The notes below the pieces were generated by a model, which saw nothing but the letters and a program-made list of their open reading frames with translations, had not been told where the DNA came from and ran no database searches. This document shows, piece after piece, positions 15,794 to 23,176 of a stretch of DNA of 35,859 bases. The DNA is taken from assembly GCA_035527835.1 (NCBI GenBank), contig DATKZS010000221.1, forward strand, positions 1-35,859, given 5' to 3'. Made by a program: the position numbers and the translations under genes. This DNA comes from DATKZS01 sp035527835 [NCBI: bacterium]. Lineage in GTDB: Bacteria > RBG-13-61-14. How positions within the stretch are numbered: position 1 is the stretch's first letter; each line of letters begins with the position of its first letter.

Positions 15794-17092
15794 TCACGCC
15801 TCCCGGCCCGTCATCTCCCGGTAACACGAAAGCACCGCCTCGTGGCCCACGTCGCCGCCGGCCCCCGCCGCCTGGAGCGAGTCGCCCACCAGGTAAAGGC
15901 CGTCTATGCCGGGAATCTTGTAGCCCGGCCGCTTCCCGCGGTGCTGCTTCACGTTCACCTCCACGCCGTCAACCATTTTCAGGCGCAGGGCGCGGCGCCA
16001 CTCGATCGCCGCCTCCAGCCCGGGGAAGGTCTTGAAGATGGCCCGCTCCAAGTTCTCCTCGATCTCCCGGGCCCGGCCGCCGTCCTCCATGTCCGAGACG
16101 TTGGCGGGCACGAACCAGGTGAGGAGCTGCTTGCCCGGCGGCGCCAGCTCCGGGCACAGGTTCGACGTGAACATGCCGAACGACATCGGCTCCCATAGAT
16201 ACCACAGCCCGCTGTCCCCGGACACGCGGCGCTTGAGCCCGTAATCCAGGGACACGCCCGCGGTGGGCGTGAGCTCCCGGCACAGCTTCACGAACTCGGC
16301 GGGCGCGAGCGACGGGTCCACCACGTCGAACACCTGCTGCGCCGGCAGGTTCACCACCACCCGCTCCGCTCCGATCCGCTCGCCCGTCTCCAGCTCCACG
16401 CCCACGGCCTTGCCGCCCTCCACCACCACCCGCTTCACCTTCGCGCCCGTCCGCACCTCGCCATTCTTCCCGATCTCTCTGAGCAGCGTGTCGTAGATGT
16501 AGCGCCAGCCCTTGACCGGGTACATGGCCGAGTAGCCCTTGACCAGCACGCTCTGCATGTTCAGCAGCATCTCGCCCGCGCTCGCCCGCTCGAGAAACGG
16601 GCACACCTGCATGGAGGCGCTGACCAGATGGAGGTACTGGCGGACGCCGCCGGTTATGCCCATCCGGTCCATCCAGTCCTTGACACTGGTATCGAGGAAA
16701 CCGCCCGGCTCGAGCTTGCGCAGCTTGATCATGATCCCCAGCGTCTTCAGCCGCTCGCCCACGCCCATGAGCTTGGTGGTCAAGAACCCCACCGGCGACG
16801 TCGGGAAATCCACCTTCCTCCCGTCCGGAAAGCCCACGTAGCTCTTGCCCATGGCCCGGAACTCGATCGGCTTGCCCAGGTGCGCGAACACCCGGGCCAT
16901 CGCGCTCTTGGGCCCGAACCGGATCAGGTGGATCCCGTTGTCCACCGTAAACCCATCCTTCTCCCACAAGAACGCGCGCCCGCCCGGGTGCGGAAGCTTC
17001 TCCAGCACCGTGACGCTCTGCCCGTCCGCCGAAAGCAGCGCGCCCAACTGCAACCCGCAAATGCCGCCGCCCACCACGATAACGTCAGTCAT
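15794..17092 (-). CDS. FAD-dependent oxidoreductase, phytoene desaturase (CrtI)-like
   Basis: This is a 432-residue flavoprotein. The N-terminal dinucleotide-binding motif VIVVGGGICGLQLGALLSA is followed by TVLEK and PGGRAF, typical of the CrtI/amine-oxidase superfamily. The C-terminal IDGLYLVGDSLQAAGAGGDV is the second FAD contact. Such enzymes desaturate or isomerise polyisoprenoids or oxidise amines. No other carotenoid gene is near, so the substrate is open. The start at 17092 is chosen for AAAGGAGAAGG and the Rossmann motif; the open frame extends to 17326, but that extension reads through the divergent promoter region. Confidence 0.85.
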   Translation of the reverse strand: MTDVIVVGGGICGLQLGALLSADGQSVTVLEKLPHPGGRAFLWEKDGFTVDNGIHLIRFGPKSAMARVFAHLGKPIEFRAMGKSYVGFPDGRKVDFPTSPVGFLTTKLMGVGERLKTLGIMIKLRKLEPGGFLDTSVKDWMDRMGITGGVRQYLHLVSASMQVCPFLERASAGEMLLNMQSVLVKGYSAMYPVKGWRYIYDTLLREIGKNGEVRTGAKVKRVVVEGGKAVGVELETGERIGAERVVVNLPAQQVFDVVDPSLAPAEFVKLCRELTPTAGVSLDYGLKRRVSGDSGLWYLWEPMSFGMFTSNLCPELAPPGKQLLTWFVPANVSDMEDGGRAREIEENLERAIFKTFPGLEAAIEWRRALRLKMVDGVEVNVKQHRGKRPGYKIPGIDGLYLVGDSLQAAGAGGDVGHEAVLSCYREMTGREA

Positions 17093-17115
17093 GGTCCTTC
17101 TCCTTTCTGCTGAGA

Positions 17116-17145
17116 ATTTTATCAGAGAGCCCTGCCTGCTTTCAA
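17116..17145 (-). promoter_or_regulatory. Promoter of the FAD oxidoreductase-phosphoesterase operon
   Basis: Read on the minus strand, TTGAAA (17145-17140) and TAAAAT (17121-17116) are 18 nt apart, each matching five of six consensus bases. Transcription would start near 17108, 16 nt before the ATG at 17092, and include the AAAGGAGAAGG ribosome-binding site. Confidence 0.55.
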
Positions 17146-17179
17146 TGGGCCGATAAACAATCGTCAAATGGCCCTGATA

Positions 17180-17208
17180 TTGACGCGGAATCTGCGCGCT
17201 AGTATCCT
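17180..17208 (+). promoter_or_regulatory. Promoter of the AOR-1 gene
   Basis: TTGACG (17180-17185) and TATCCT (17203-17208) have a 17-nt spacer and point towards the AOR gene at 17256. The two divergent promoters have their -35 boxes only about 35 bp apart, so one regulator could control both. A 6-bp inverted repeat AACCGC/GCGGTT lies in the leader, within 17225-17246. Confidence 0.5.
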
Positions 17209-17255
17209 TATTTAAGGCACGGGGAACCGCTCCACGGGCGGCGGTTAAAAAACAA

Positions 17256-19424
17256 ATGTACGGGCACACCGGGAAAATACTGCGCGTCAATCTTTCCACG
17301 GCAAAGGTCTCCGACCTGGCCACCAAAAATTACGAGTCATGGGTCGGCGGCCACGGCATGGGCTCGGCCATCTTCCGGGACCTGGCCCGGGACAAGACCA
17401 TCGGCCCCTTTGATGAAGGCAACGTCGTCACCATCATGACCTCGCCGCTGACCGGGACGCTCGCGCCCGGCGGCGCCTCCCGCACCGAGATGCAGGGCAT
17501 CGGCGCGCAATCCTCGCCCATCGGCTGGTTCACCCGCAGTAACGTGGGCGGCCGCTTCGGCGCCATGCTCAAATACGCCGGCTGGGACGGGATCGTCATC
17601 GAAGGCAAGGCCTCGGTCCCCGTCTGGCTGGACATCCGGAACGACGACGTCAAGATCCGTGAAGCCGGCCGGCTCTGGGGCCTCGATACCTGGGAGACCC
17701 AGCGGCAAATCTGGAAACAAGTGACCGGCGGCGCGGACTGGGCGGAGGTCGAGACCGAAAAGGGACGCGGGCGCACCACGCAAAAACCCGCCGTGCTCGC
17801 CATCGGGCCCGCCGGCGAAAACCGCTGCCGCATCGCCGCGGTGATCCACGACGCGGGCAACGCCGCCGGCCAGGGCGGCTTCGGCGCGGTATGGGGCTCG
17901 AAGAACCTGAAAGCCATCAGCGTGATCGGGACGCAGAGCGTGAGCATAGCCGACCCCAAGGCCCTGCTCGAGGCCCGCGCCTGGGCTCAGAAAAATTTCA
18001 CCCTCGACGTGGACGACCCCGCCGCCATGACCGGATCCCGCAGCGTCATGGGCAACATCCAGTTCCGCAGCCTTTCCTCCTTCGGCTCCGCGCCCGTGCC
18101 CGCCGTCTTCTGGCCCCGCAGCATGCCCCACCGGCCCCAGGCCTGCGTCGGCTGCCCCGCCGGGTGCCGCACCCGCACCGCTTCCGGACTCGGCAACGAA
18201 TCCTCCTGCGCCGAGACCGCCATCTACACCGTGTTCGACTTCAAGAAAAACGCCGGCCCCCTCACCCATCTCCTCAACAGGATCGCGGAGCGTGCCATGG
18301 GAGATCTCGGGGTCATGGTCGTCGGAATGTTCTCCAAGAAACCCCGCGATAACTCCTATAAGGCCACCGACCTGGCCCAGCGTCTCGGCATCAACGCCTT
18401 TGAGCTCTTCAAGGGAATCCCCTACATGCGCGACCTTTACAAGATGGGCGCGCTCGGGCCGGGCAAGAGTATCGCCTGCGATCTCGACTTTGACGACCTG
18501 GGCAGTCTCGACTTCGCGCGGAAGTTGTTGCATGCCATCGCCCATCGCGAGGGCATCGGCGACGACGTGGCCGACGGCTTTTACCGCGCGGCCGGGAAGT
18601 GGGGCCGGCTGGATGAAGACCTGGCGAGCGGCCTGCTGCCGTATCCTTACTGGGGCCTGCCCGACCATTACGATCCGCGCTTCCAGGTCGAGTGGGGATA
18701 CGGATCGGTCATGGGCGACCGCGACATCAACGAGCACGGACTCAACATGCTCTTCTGGATGCCGACCGCGGCCCAGATTTTCGGCATTAAGCCCTTCATG
18801 TCCGCGGAGGAAGCGGTGGGCGCCTTCACCGAAAAAATGGAGCCCTACGCGGGCGACCCGCTCATGCTCGACTACAGCGAGGACAACATGTACTCCGCGC
18901 ACGTGGCCAAGACCGTGGCCTGGCACCGCCGCTACACCCGCTTCTGGAAGCAGTCCGCCCTGTTCTGCGATTACCTGTTCCCCGACTTCATGAACGCCGC
19001 CAGCGCCGACAAGCGCGGGCTCACCGGCGTGGCCGAGCCCAAGTTTCTGAACGCCGTGACCGGAGGCGACTTGAGCTTCGCCGGCGGCATCGAGCTCGGC
19101 CGCAAAATCTGGAACCTCGACAACGCCATCTGGACCTTGCAGGGGCGGACCCGCGATCTCGTCCGCTTCGCGCCCTACATTCATCGGACGCCGTTGCGCG
19201 GAACCGCCCTCGTACCCGGCCGCGTAAACGGCAAGTGGGCTTACATCAATGCAAAGGGCCGAAAGGTGAGCGAGGAAAAATTCGAGCAGTGGAAGACCAA
19301 TTTCTATGAGCTGGAGGGATGGGACCCGAAAACCGGATGGCCCACCCGGAAGACCCTGGCCGCGCTCGGCCTGCCCGCCGTGGCCGATGAGCTTGACGCC
19401 GCCGGCAAGATGGGGAAAGACTGA
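17256..19424 (+). CDS. Aldehyde:ferredoxin oxidoreductase family protein (AOR-1)
   Basis: This 722-residue enzyme belongs to the tungsten/molybdenum bis-pterin oxidoreductases that oxidise aldehydes or reduce acids using ferredoxin. The N-terminus is typical (GKILRVNLSTAKVSDL, WVGGHGMGSAIF, SPLTG). The [4Fe-4S] ligands appear as C297-x2-C300-x3-C304 (CVGCPAGC), with Cys571 in LFCDYLFP as the likely fourth. AIGPAGENRCRIAAV and AGQGGFGAVWGSKNLKA are family pterin-domain motifs. It is about 100 residues longer than AOR-2 at 32737 and lacks the DxxGxC form of the fourth ligand, so it belongs to a different subfamily, possibly WOR5/BamB-like. The ribosome-binding site is weak. A small ORF follows 1 nt after the stop. 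Confidence 0.9.
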   Translation: MYGHTGKILRVNLSTAKVSDLATKNYESWVGGHGMGSAIFRDLARDKTIGPFDEGNVVTIMTSPLTGTLAPGGASRTEMQGIGAQSSPIGWFTRSNVGGRFGAMLKYAGWDGIVIEGKASVPVWLDIRNDDVKIREAGRLWGLDTWETQRQIWKQVTGGADWAEVETEKGRGRTTQKPAVLAIGPAGENRCRIAAVIHDAGNAAGQGGFGAVWGSKNLKAISVIGTQSVSIADPKALLEARAWAQKNFTLDVDDPAAMTGSRSVMGNIQFRSLSSFGSAPVPAVFWPRSMPHRPQACVGCPAGCRTRTASGLGNESSCAETAIYTVFDFKKNAGPLTHLLNRIAERAMGDLGVMVVGMFSKKPRDNSYKATDLAQRLGINAFELFKGIPYMRDLYKMGALGPGKSIACDLDFDDLGSLDFARKLLHAIAHREGIGDDVADGFYRAAGKWGRLDEDLASGLLPYPYWGLPDHYDPRFQVEWGYGSVMGDRDINEHGLNMLFWMPTAAQIFGIKPFMSAEEAVGAFTEKMEPYAGDPLMLDYSEDNMYSAHVAKTVAWHRRYTRFWKQSALFCDYLFPDFMNAASADKRGLTGVAEPKFLNAVTGGDLSFAGGIELGRKIWNLDNAIWTLQGRTRDLVRFAPYIHRTPLRGTALVPGRVNGKWAYINAKGRKVSEEKFEQWKTNFYELEGWDPKTGWPTRKTLAALGLPAVADELDAAGKMGKD

Positions 19425-19425
19425 A

Positions 19426-19767
19426 ATGAGAAGGCTGCCCAAGCCCTCGCCCGAGCTGGCCCGCCAGGTCCTCGCGCCGCTGTCCTTCAAGCGCCGCCTG
19501 GTCGGCCACCGCCTCCATCCCCGGCTCGGCGCAATACCCGTATCGCTCTACAGTCTCGACGAGATTGTCGCATTCCTCTCCGACGTGTACGCCCAGCTCG
19601 ACCTCGACGACCTGCAAGCCTGGGCCCGCGACTCCATCGCCGACCATGAGCTCGCCGCCGCCATCAGCGCCGTCGCCGCCTCCGACTCAAGCCCGTTCAA
19701 TAAAAACCAGCGCCTCCGGATGCTCCTGGAAACCAGGCTCCACCAGTGCCGCAAGATCAGTCTTTGA
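19426..19767 (+). CDS. Small protein of unknown function behind AOR-1
   Basis: This 113-residue protein is not recognised. It is basic at the N-terminus (MRRLPKPSPELARQVLAPLS) and predicted helical, with an acidic middle (LDDLQAWARDSIADHE). It has no signal peptide, Cys cluster or membrane segment. Strong G/C preference at third codon positions supports real coding. It starts 1 nt after the AOR-1 stop, so it is very probably co-translated and may be a partner or chaperone of that enzyme (inference). Its last 11 nt overlap the 3' end of the convergent tpiA, leaving no room for a terminator between them. Confidence 0.6.
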   Translation: MRRLPKPSPELARQVLAPLSFKRRLVGHRLHPRLGAIPVSLYSLDEIVAFLSDVYAQLDLDDLQAWARDSIADHELAAAISAVAASDSSPFNKNQRLRMLLETRLHQCRKISL

Positions 19768-20509
19768 ACCGGATGATGGGAATGAAGCTGTCCGCCTTGA
19801 GGGAGGCGCCGCCCACCAGCGCGCCGTCAATGTCGGGCATGTTCATCAGCTCCTTGACGTTGTCCGGCTTCACGCTCCCGCCATACTGAATACGGATGGC
19901 GTCCGCGGTGTCCTGGTCGTAGAGGCCGGCCAGCAGCTTGCGGATGAAGGCGTGCGCCTCCTGGGCCTGATTGGTGGTCGCGGTCTTGCCCGTGCCGATG
20001 GCCCACACCGGCTCGTAGGCGAGAACGATGGTCCGCGCCTCCGGCTTCCCGATCCCGCCCAGACCGCCCTTTACCTGCTTCTCCAGCACCGCGAGCGTCT
20101 GGCCGCCCTCCCGCTCGCTTAGCGTCTCGCCGATGCAGAAAATCGGCGTGAGCGCGTGCTGGAACGCGGCCTTTAGGCGCTTGTTCACCGTCTCGTCGGT
20201 CTCGCCGAATAACTGGCGCCGCTCCGAGTGGCCGATGATCACGTGCGTGCAGCCCAGGTCCTTGATCATGGGCGCGCTCACCTCGCCCGTGAACGCCCCC
20301 TTGTCCTCCCAATAGATATTCTGCGCCATTAATCGCACCGCTGAGCCCTTCAGAGCCGCTCCCACCGCCGCGATAGTCGTGAACGGCGGCGCGATCCCGA
20401 CCTCCACGTCCTGGCCCTTGGCCGCCGCCGCCACCTTCCTCGCCAGCTCCGCCCCCTCGCCCGAGAGCAGGTTCATCTTCCAGTTCCCCGCAATAAATGG
20501 CTTCCTCAT
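19757..20509 (-). CDS. tpiA: Triose-phosphate isomerase
   Basis: This is a 250-residue enzyme that interconverts dihydroxyacetone phosphate and glyceraldehyde-3-phosphate in glycolysis and gluconeogenesis. The catalytic residues Lys11 (NWKMN), His94 (GHSERR) and Glu166 (AYEPVWAIGTG) are present, as are the phosphate-binding QYGGSV and GALVGGASL loops. The length is normal. GGGAGGC lies 6 nt before the start. The leader upstream contains a 9-bp hairpin and a G-rich heptad repeat able to form a quadruplex. It could be read from its own promoter in that leader or as the last gene of the uvrC operon. Confidence 0.97.
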   Translation of the reverse strand: MRKPFIAGNWKMNLLSGEGAELARKVAAAAKGQDVEVGIAPPFTTIAAVGAALKGSAVRLMAQNIYWEDKGAFTGEVSAPMIKDLGCTHVIIGHSERRQLFGETDETVNKRLKAAFQHALTPIFCIGETLSEREGGQTLAVLEKQVKGGLGGIGKPEARTIVLAYEPVWAIGTGKTATTNQAQEAHAFIRKLLAGLYDQDTADAIRIQYGGSVKPDNVKELMNMPDIDGALVGGASLKADSFIPIIRFKD

Positions 20510-20533
20510 TTAAGCCTCCCTCGAAAATCAGTA

Positions 20534-20554
20534 GAACAGGTTTTCAACCTGTTC
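20534..20554. repeat. Perfect stem-loop in the tpiA leader
   Basis: GAACAGGTT, loop TTC, AACCTGTTC: a 9-bp perfect stem 25 nt upstream of the tpiA start codon. It could act as an operator, an RNA hairpin or a miniature repeat. Confidence 0.5.
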
Positions 20555-20584
20555 CTTCTTCACATTACCACCCCGCCCCTCTTC

Positions 20585-20673
20585 CCTCAAGCCTCAAGCC
20601 CCACGCCCCAAGCCCCAAGCCTCAAGCCTCACGCCCCACCAAGCCCCAAGCCCCACGCCCCACGCCTCACGCC
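20585..20673 (-). repeat. G-rich heptad tandem repeat with quadruplex potential
   Basis: About twelve heptads alternate between AAGCCCC, ACGCCCC, AAGCCTC and ACGCCTC on the plus strand. On the minus strand, the sense strand of tpiA and of the upstream gene, four GGGG runs at 20661-20634 are separated by loops of 3, 3 and 6 nt, which is a canonical G-quadruplex motif. The repeat fills most of the gap between the LolA-like gene (stop at 20679) and the tpiA leader. Confidence 0.8.
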
Positions 20674-20678
20674 CTTTC

Positions 20679-22172
20679 TCACTCCCACAGGTCTTCGCTC
20701 TTGAGCCCCTGGTTCACTTTGGTGTTGGTGAAGGTCACGGCGAGAAAGGCGGCGGTGTCGTCGTAGCCGCGGTATTCGAGGCGGGCGGGGAGATGGGTCT
20801 GGTTGTCGAGCATGAGCCTCATGATGGAGGGCCGCTTGGGGATGGCCGCGCCTTTTTCCCTGATTTCCAGGTAGGGGCCGGAGAGCGCTCCATAGGCGGC
20901 GACGCCGGTCTTGACCTCACCTCCCGCGTCCACCTTTTTTTTCAGGAGGTCGCGGAGGGTGAAAAAGTTCAGATCGAACGGGTTGTCGCCCATGGCGGTG
21001 AAGATGCGCGGGTCGTCCTTGGGGAAGCTCTGCTCGCCGGTGACGCGGTAGATGCCGGCGGGCAGGATGTGCAGGTTCGGATCGCGCGACTGGTCGTACA
21101 CGGTGCGGAAGTCCTCTCCCGCGTTGATCAGCATGTAGTTGGCTTCGAGGACGTTCGTTACCAGGGAGAAGGCGGCGCCGGGCCGGAGGTATTGGAACTC
21201 GTCGGTCTTGAGCAGGCGCAGGCGGTAATAGCGCAGGGAGAAGGTCATGGTGGTTCGATAGTCCGTGACCTTGGCGAGCGCAGCGTCGAGCATGGAGAGC
21301 AATGACGCCGCGGTGACGGCGGGATCGTCGGTGATCTTGGGCTCCTGCTTTTTGAGGGCGGCGAGGTGCGAGCCGCCGGGGACCGAGACCAGGTTCCAGC
21401 CGGGGGCCAGGCCCTGGAAATCCAGGTCCGACACCGAGAGCGGCGCGTCGAGCTTGAGCTCCTCGAACTCGTAAACCTTGACCGGCTTCGGGTCTCCCGG
21501 CACGAAGGCCTCGGTGACCATGGGGAAGTTAATGGCCGGGTCAATCCAGAGCTTCACAAGGTCGTGGTGATAGAGCGGGTCCGGGTTTTTGCCGCGGCGG
21601 ATGGTGAGCACCTGGTAATTTTTTTTCTTGCGCTCGGCGCAGGCGAGCTCGAGCTTGCCGCCCTCCATCATGCGCTCCCACTCGGGGAACCAGGTCCAGA
21701 CCGCGGCCGTCTTCAGGTTCTCGCCGTTCAGGTAGTCGGCTTTGGGGTCCTCCGGGTACATGGGGATCTCGCCGAGCACGCGCAACGCTCCGGGCATCAG
21801 GAGCCGCGTCATGTCGTCCTTGCCGTCGTAATACTCCTGGTAGCCGGGCCCGGCCTGCTCGGGGAAGCTGGTCTCCACGCCGAGCCTCTGCTCCCAGTAC
21901 TTGGCCGGGGACTGGATGTATTTGCCGGTAGCGCGGATCCTGGCGTAGACCTCGTGCCTCATGCCCCGCTCACTGATGGATGAATACGTGGCGGTGTAGG
22001 TCTGGTGGGCGAGCGTGGCGGCCTTCATGGCGTCGTACGCCTTTTGCGCGTCCGCGCTGTCGCACGACTGGGCGTAGGCCCCTCCGCCCGGCAGCGCCGC
22101 GAAAAAAGTGAGCCCCAGCGCCACGAGCGCCGCGGCCCGCGATGAATACCTCATTGCCCGCCCTTCCATCAT
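20679..22172 (-). CDS. Exported protein with two tandem LolA/DUF1571-like domains
   Basis: This 497-residue protein has a signal peptide (RYSSRAAALVALGLTFFAAL, cut near AYA-QS) and two similar halves, about residues 30-270 and 285-497. Each half runs from an Asp/Ala-rich helix with TYTATYS or DYRTTMTFS through RYYR/WEQR-type strands. The halves end in matching segments, YEFEELKLDAPLSVSDLDF and VTFTNTKVNQGLKSEDLWE, which resemble the ending of DUF1571/outer-membrane lipoprotein-sorting (LolA-fold) proteins. A periplasmic lipid- or lipoprotein-binding role is inferred. The start at 22172 overlaps the amidohydrolase stop (ATGA) and has AGGAGG 5 nt upstream; the frame stays open further upstream, inside that gene. 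Confidence 0.65.
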   Translation of the reverse strand: MMEGRAMRYSSRAAALVALGLTFFAALPGGGAYAQSCDSADAQKAYDAMKAATLAHQTYTATYSSISERGMRHEVYARIRATGKYIQSPAKYWEQRLGVETSFPEQAGPGYQEYYDGKDDMTRLLMPGALRVLGEIPMYPEDPKADYLNGENLKTAAVWTWFPEWERMMEGGKLELACAERKKKNYQVLTIRRGKNPDPLYHHDLVKLWIDPAINFPMVTEAFVPGDPKPVKVYEFEELKLDAPLSVSDLDFQGLAPGWNLVSVPGGSHLAALKKQEPKITDDPAVTAASLLSMLDAALAKVTDYRTTMTFSLRYYRLRLLKTDEFQYLRPGAAFSLVTNVLEANYMLINAGEDFRTVYDQSRDPNLHILPAGIYRVTGEQSFPKDDPRIFTAMGDNPFDLNFFTLRDLLKKKVDAGGEVKTGVAAYGALSGPYLEIREKGAAIPKRPSIMRLMLDNQTHLPARLEYRGYDDTAAFLAVTFTNTKVNQGLKSEDLWE

Positions 22173-23176
22173 TTGTCCTCCTGGTCCAGGCCCAGCAGTC
22201 CGGCCGCATTGTCGTGGAAGAACCGCTTGCGGAACTCGGGGTCGGCCGCGGTCGCCGCCATTCCCGCCTTTACCGCATAGCGGGGAAGGCTGAACGGGAA
22301 GTCGGAGGCGTAGAGCAGCCGCTGTGTGCCCATCCGTTTCGCGGCCTCTTTGATCCGCGCCGCGCTGTGGAAGCTGCAATCCGTGAACACGTTATCGTAG
22401 CGCGCGCCGAGCTCCCAGACCACCTCGCACCGGATCATGTTCATGTGCGCCAGGATGAAATTAATTTGCGGGAACGACCGGAACCATTGCTCATACCGCG
22501 CGGCCTCGCCGTAGCCGTCACGCGGCGAGCGCGGCATGTAATAGCCCGAAACGCCCGAGTGCAGGAGCACCGGCCGGCCCGTCGTCTTCCAGACCTCGAA
22601 CACGTCCAGCCACGAGGCGTCCTCCGGCGGCACGTTCTGGATGATCGGATGGAGCTTGAGCCCCAGGCAGCCGCCGGCGTCATAGCTCTTGAGCCTGGCC
22701 TCCTTCTCCGGGTCCCGGGGATGGACCGAGGCAAAGGTCCGGATCGCAAGCGGCGGCTCCGAGTTCTCCAACAGCTCGGCCGCCGCGGTGCACGCCCCGT
22801 CCCCGCTCTCGATCATCCCGATGGTGTACGACGTCGAGAGCATCATGCGCCACGACGACTTATACTCGGCGATGAGGTCCAGGTTGTCGCGGGTGCGGCG
22901 CGCGGGCTCGATGGGCTGGAGCACGCTCATGGTCACGCCGTAGGGGAGCGAGTGCTTGAGCAGGTTTTGGAGCGTGGCCATGTTGTTGCGCTCCTGGTTG
23001 TGGATCACCTCCAGGTATCGGGAGATGGTGCGGAAGCCGGGCGGCGGGGACGAGGTCCGGTACCCGGTGACTTCGGTGATCCAGCCGGGCGTCATGGGCA
23101 CCCGCTCGTAAGGATACGGCAGCCCGTCGCCGAACAGCACGTCGCCGACGTGGGTATGGACGTCAATTATCTTCAT
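22169..23176 (-). CDS. Amidohydrolase-2 family metal-dependent hydrolase
   Basis: This 335-residue TIM-barrel protein carries the family-2 amidohydrolase (PF04909-type) markers: VHTHVGD at the N-terminus (metal-binding His pair), LGLKLHPIIQ, VLLHSGVSG, FILAHMN and YASDFPFSLPRY near the end with the catalytic Asp. Members hydrolyse C-N bonds or decarboxylate aromatic acids, and the substrate here is unknown. It overlaps the end of uvrC by 14 nt and the start of the LolA-like gene by 4 nt, so the three are tightly coupled. The operon seems not to be functionally uniform. Confidence 0.85.
   Translation of the reverse strand: MKIIDVHTHVGDVLFGDGLPYPYERVPMTPGWITEVTGYRTSSPPPGFRTISRYLEVIHNQERNNMATLQNLLKHSLPYGVTMSVLQPIEPARRTRDNLDLIAEYKSSWRMMLSTSYTIGMIESGDGACTAAAELLENSEPPLAIRTFASVHPRDPEKEARLKSYDAGGCLGLKLHPIIQNVPPEDASWLDVFEVWKTTGRPVLLHSGVSGYYMPRSPRDGYGEAARYEQWFRSFPQINFILAHMNMIRCEVVWELGARYDNVFTDCSFHSAARIKEAAKRMGTQRLLYASDFPFSLPRYAVKAGMAATAADPEFRKRFFHDNAAGLLGLDQEDK

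Noticed and set aside
15070-16035. 321-residue plus-strand frame across the phosphoesterase and FAD genes
   Set aside because: It spans two well-supported minus-strand genes and is Arg/His/Pro-rich, typical of an antisense frame.
17337-19490. 717-residue open frame opposite AOR-1
   Set aside because: Antisense shadow: the plus strand carries all AOR motifs, and the minus translation shows no domain.
20585-20673. CRISPR or coding repeat
   Set aside because: It is a 7-bp low-complexity tandem repeat without spacers, and no frame has a start with a ribosome-binding site.
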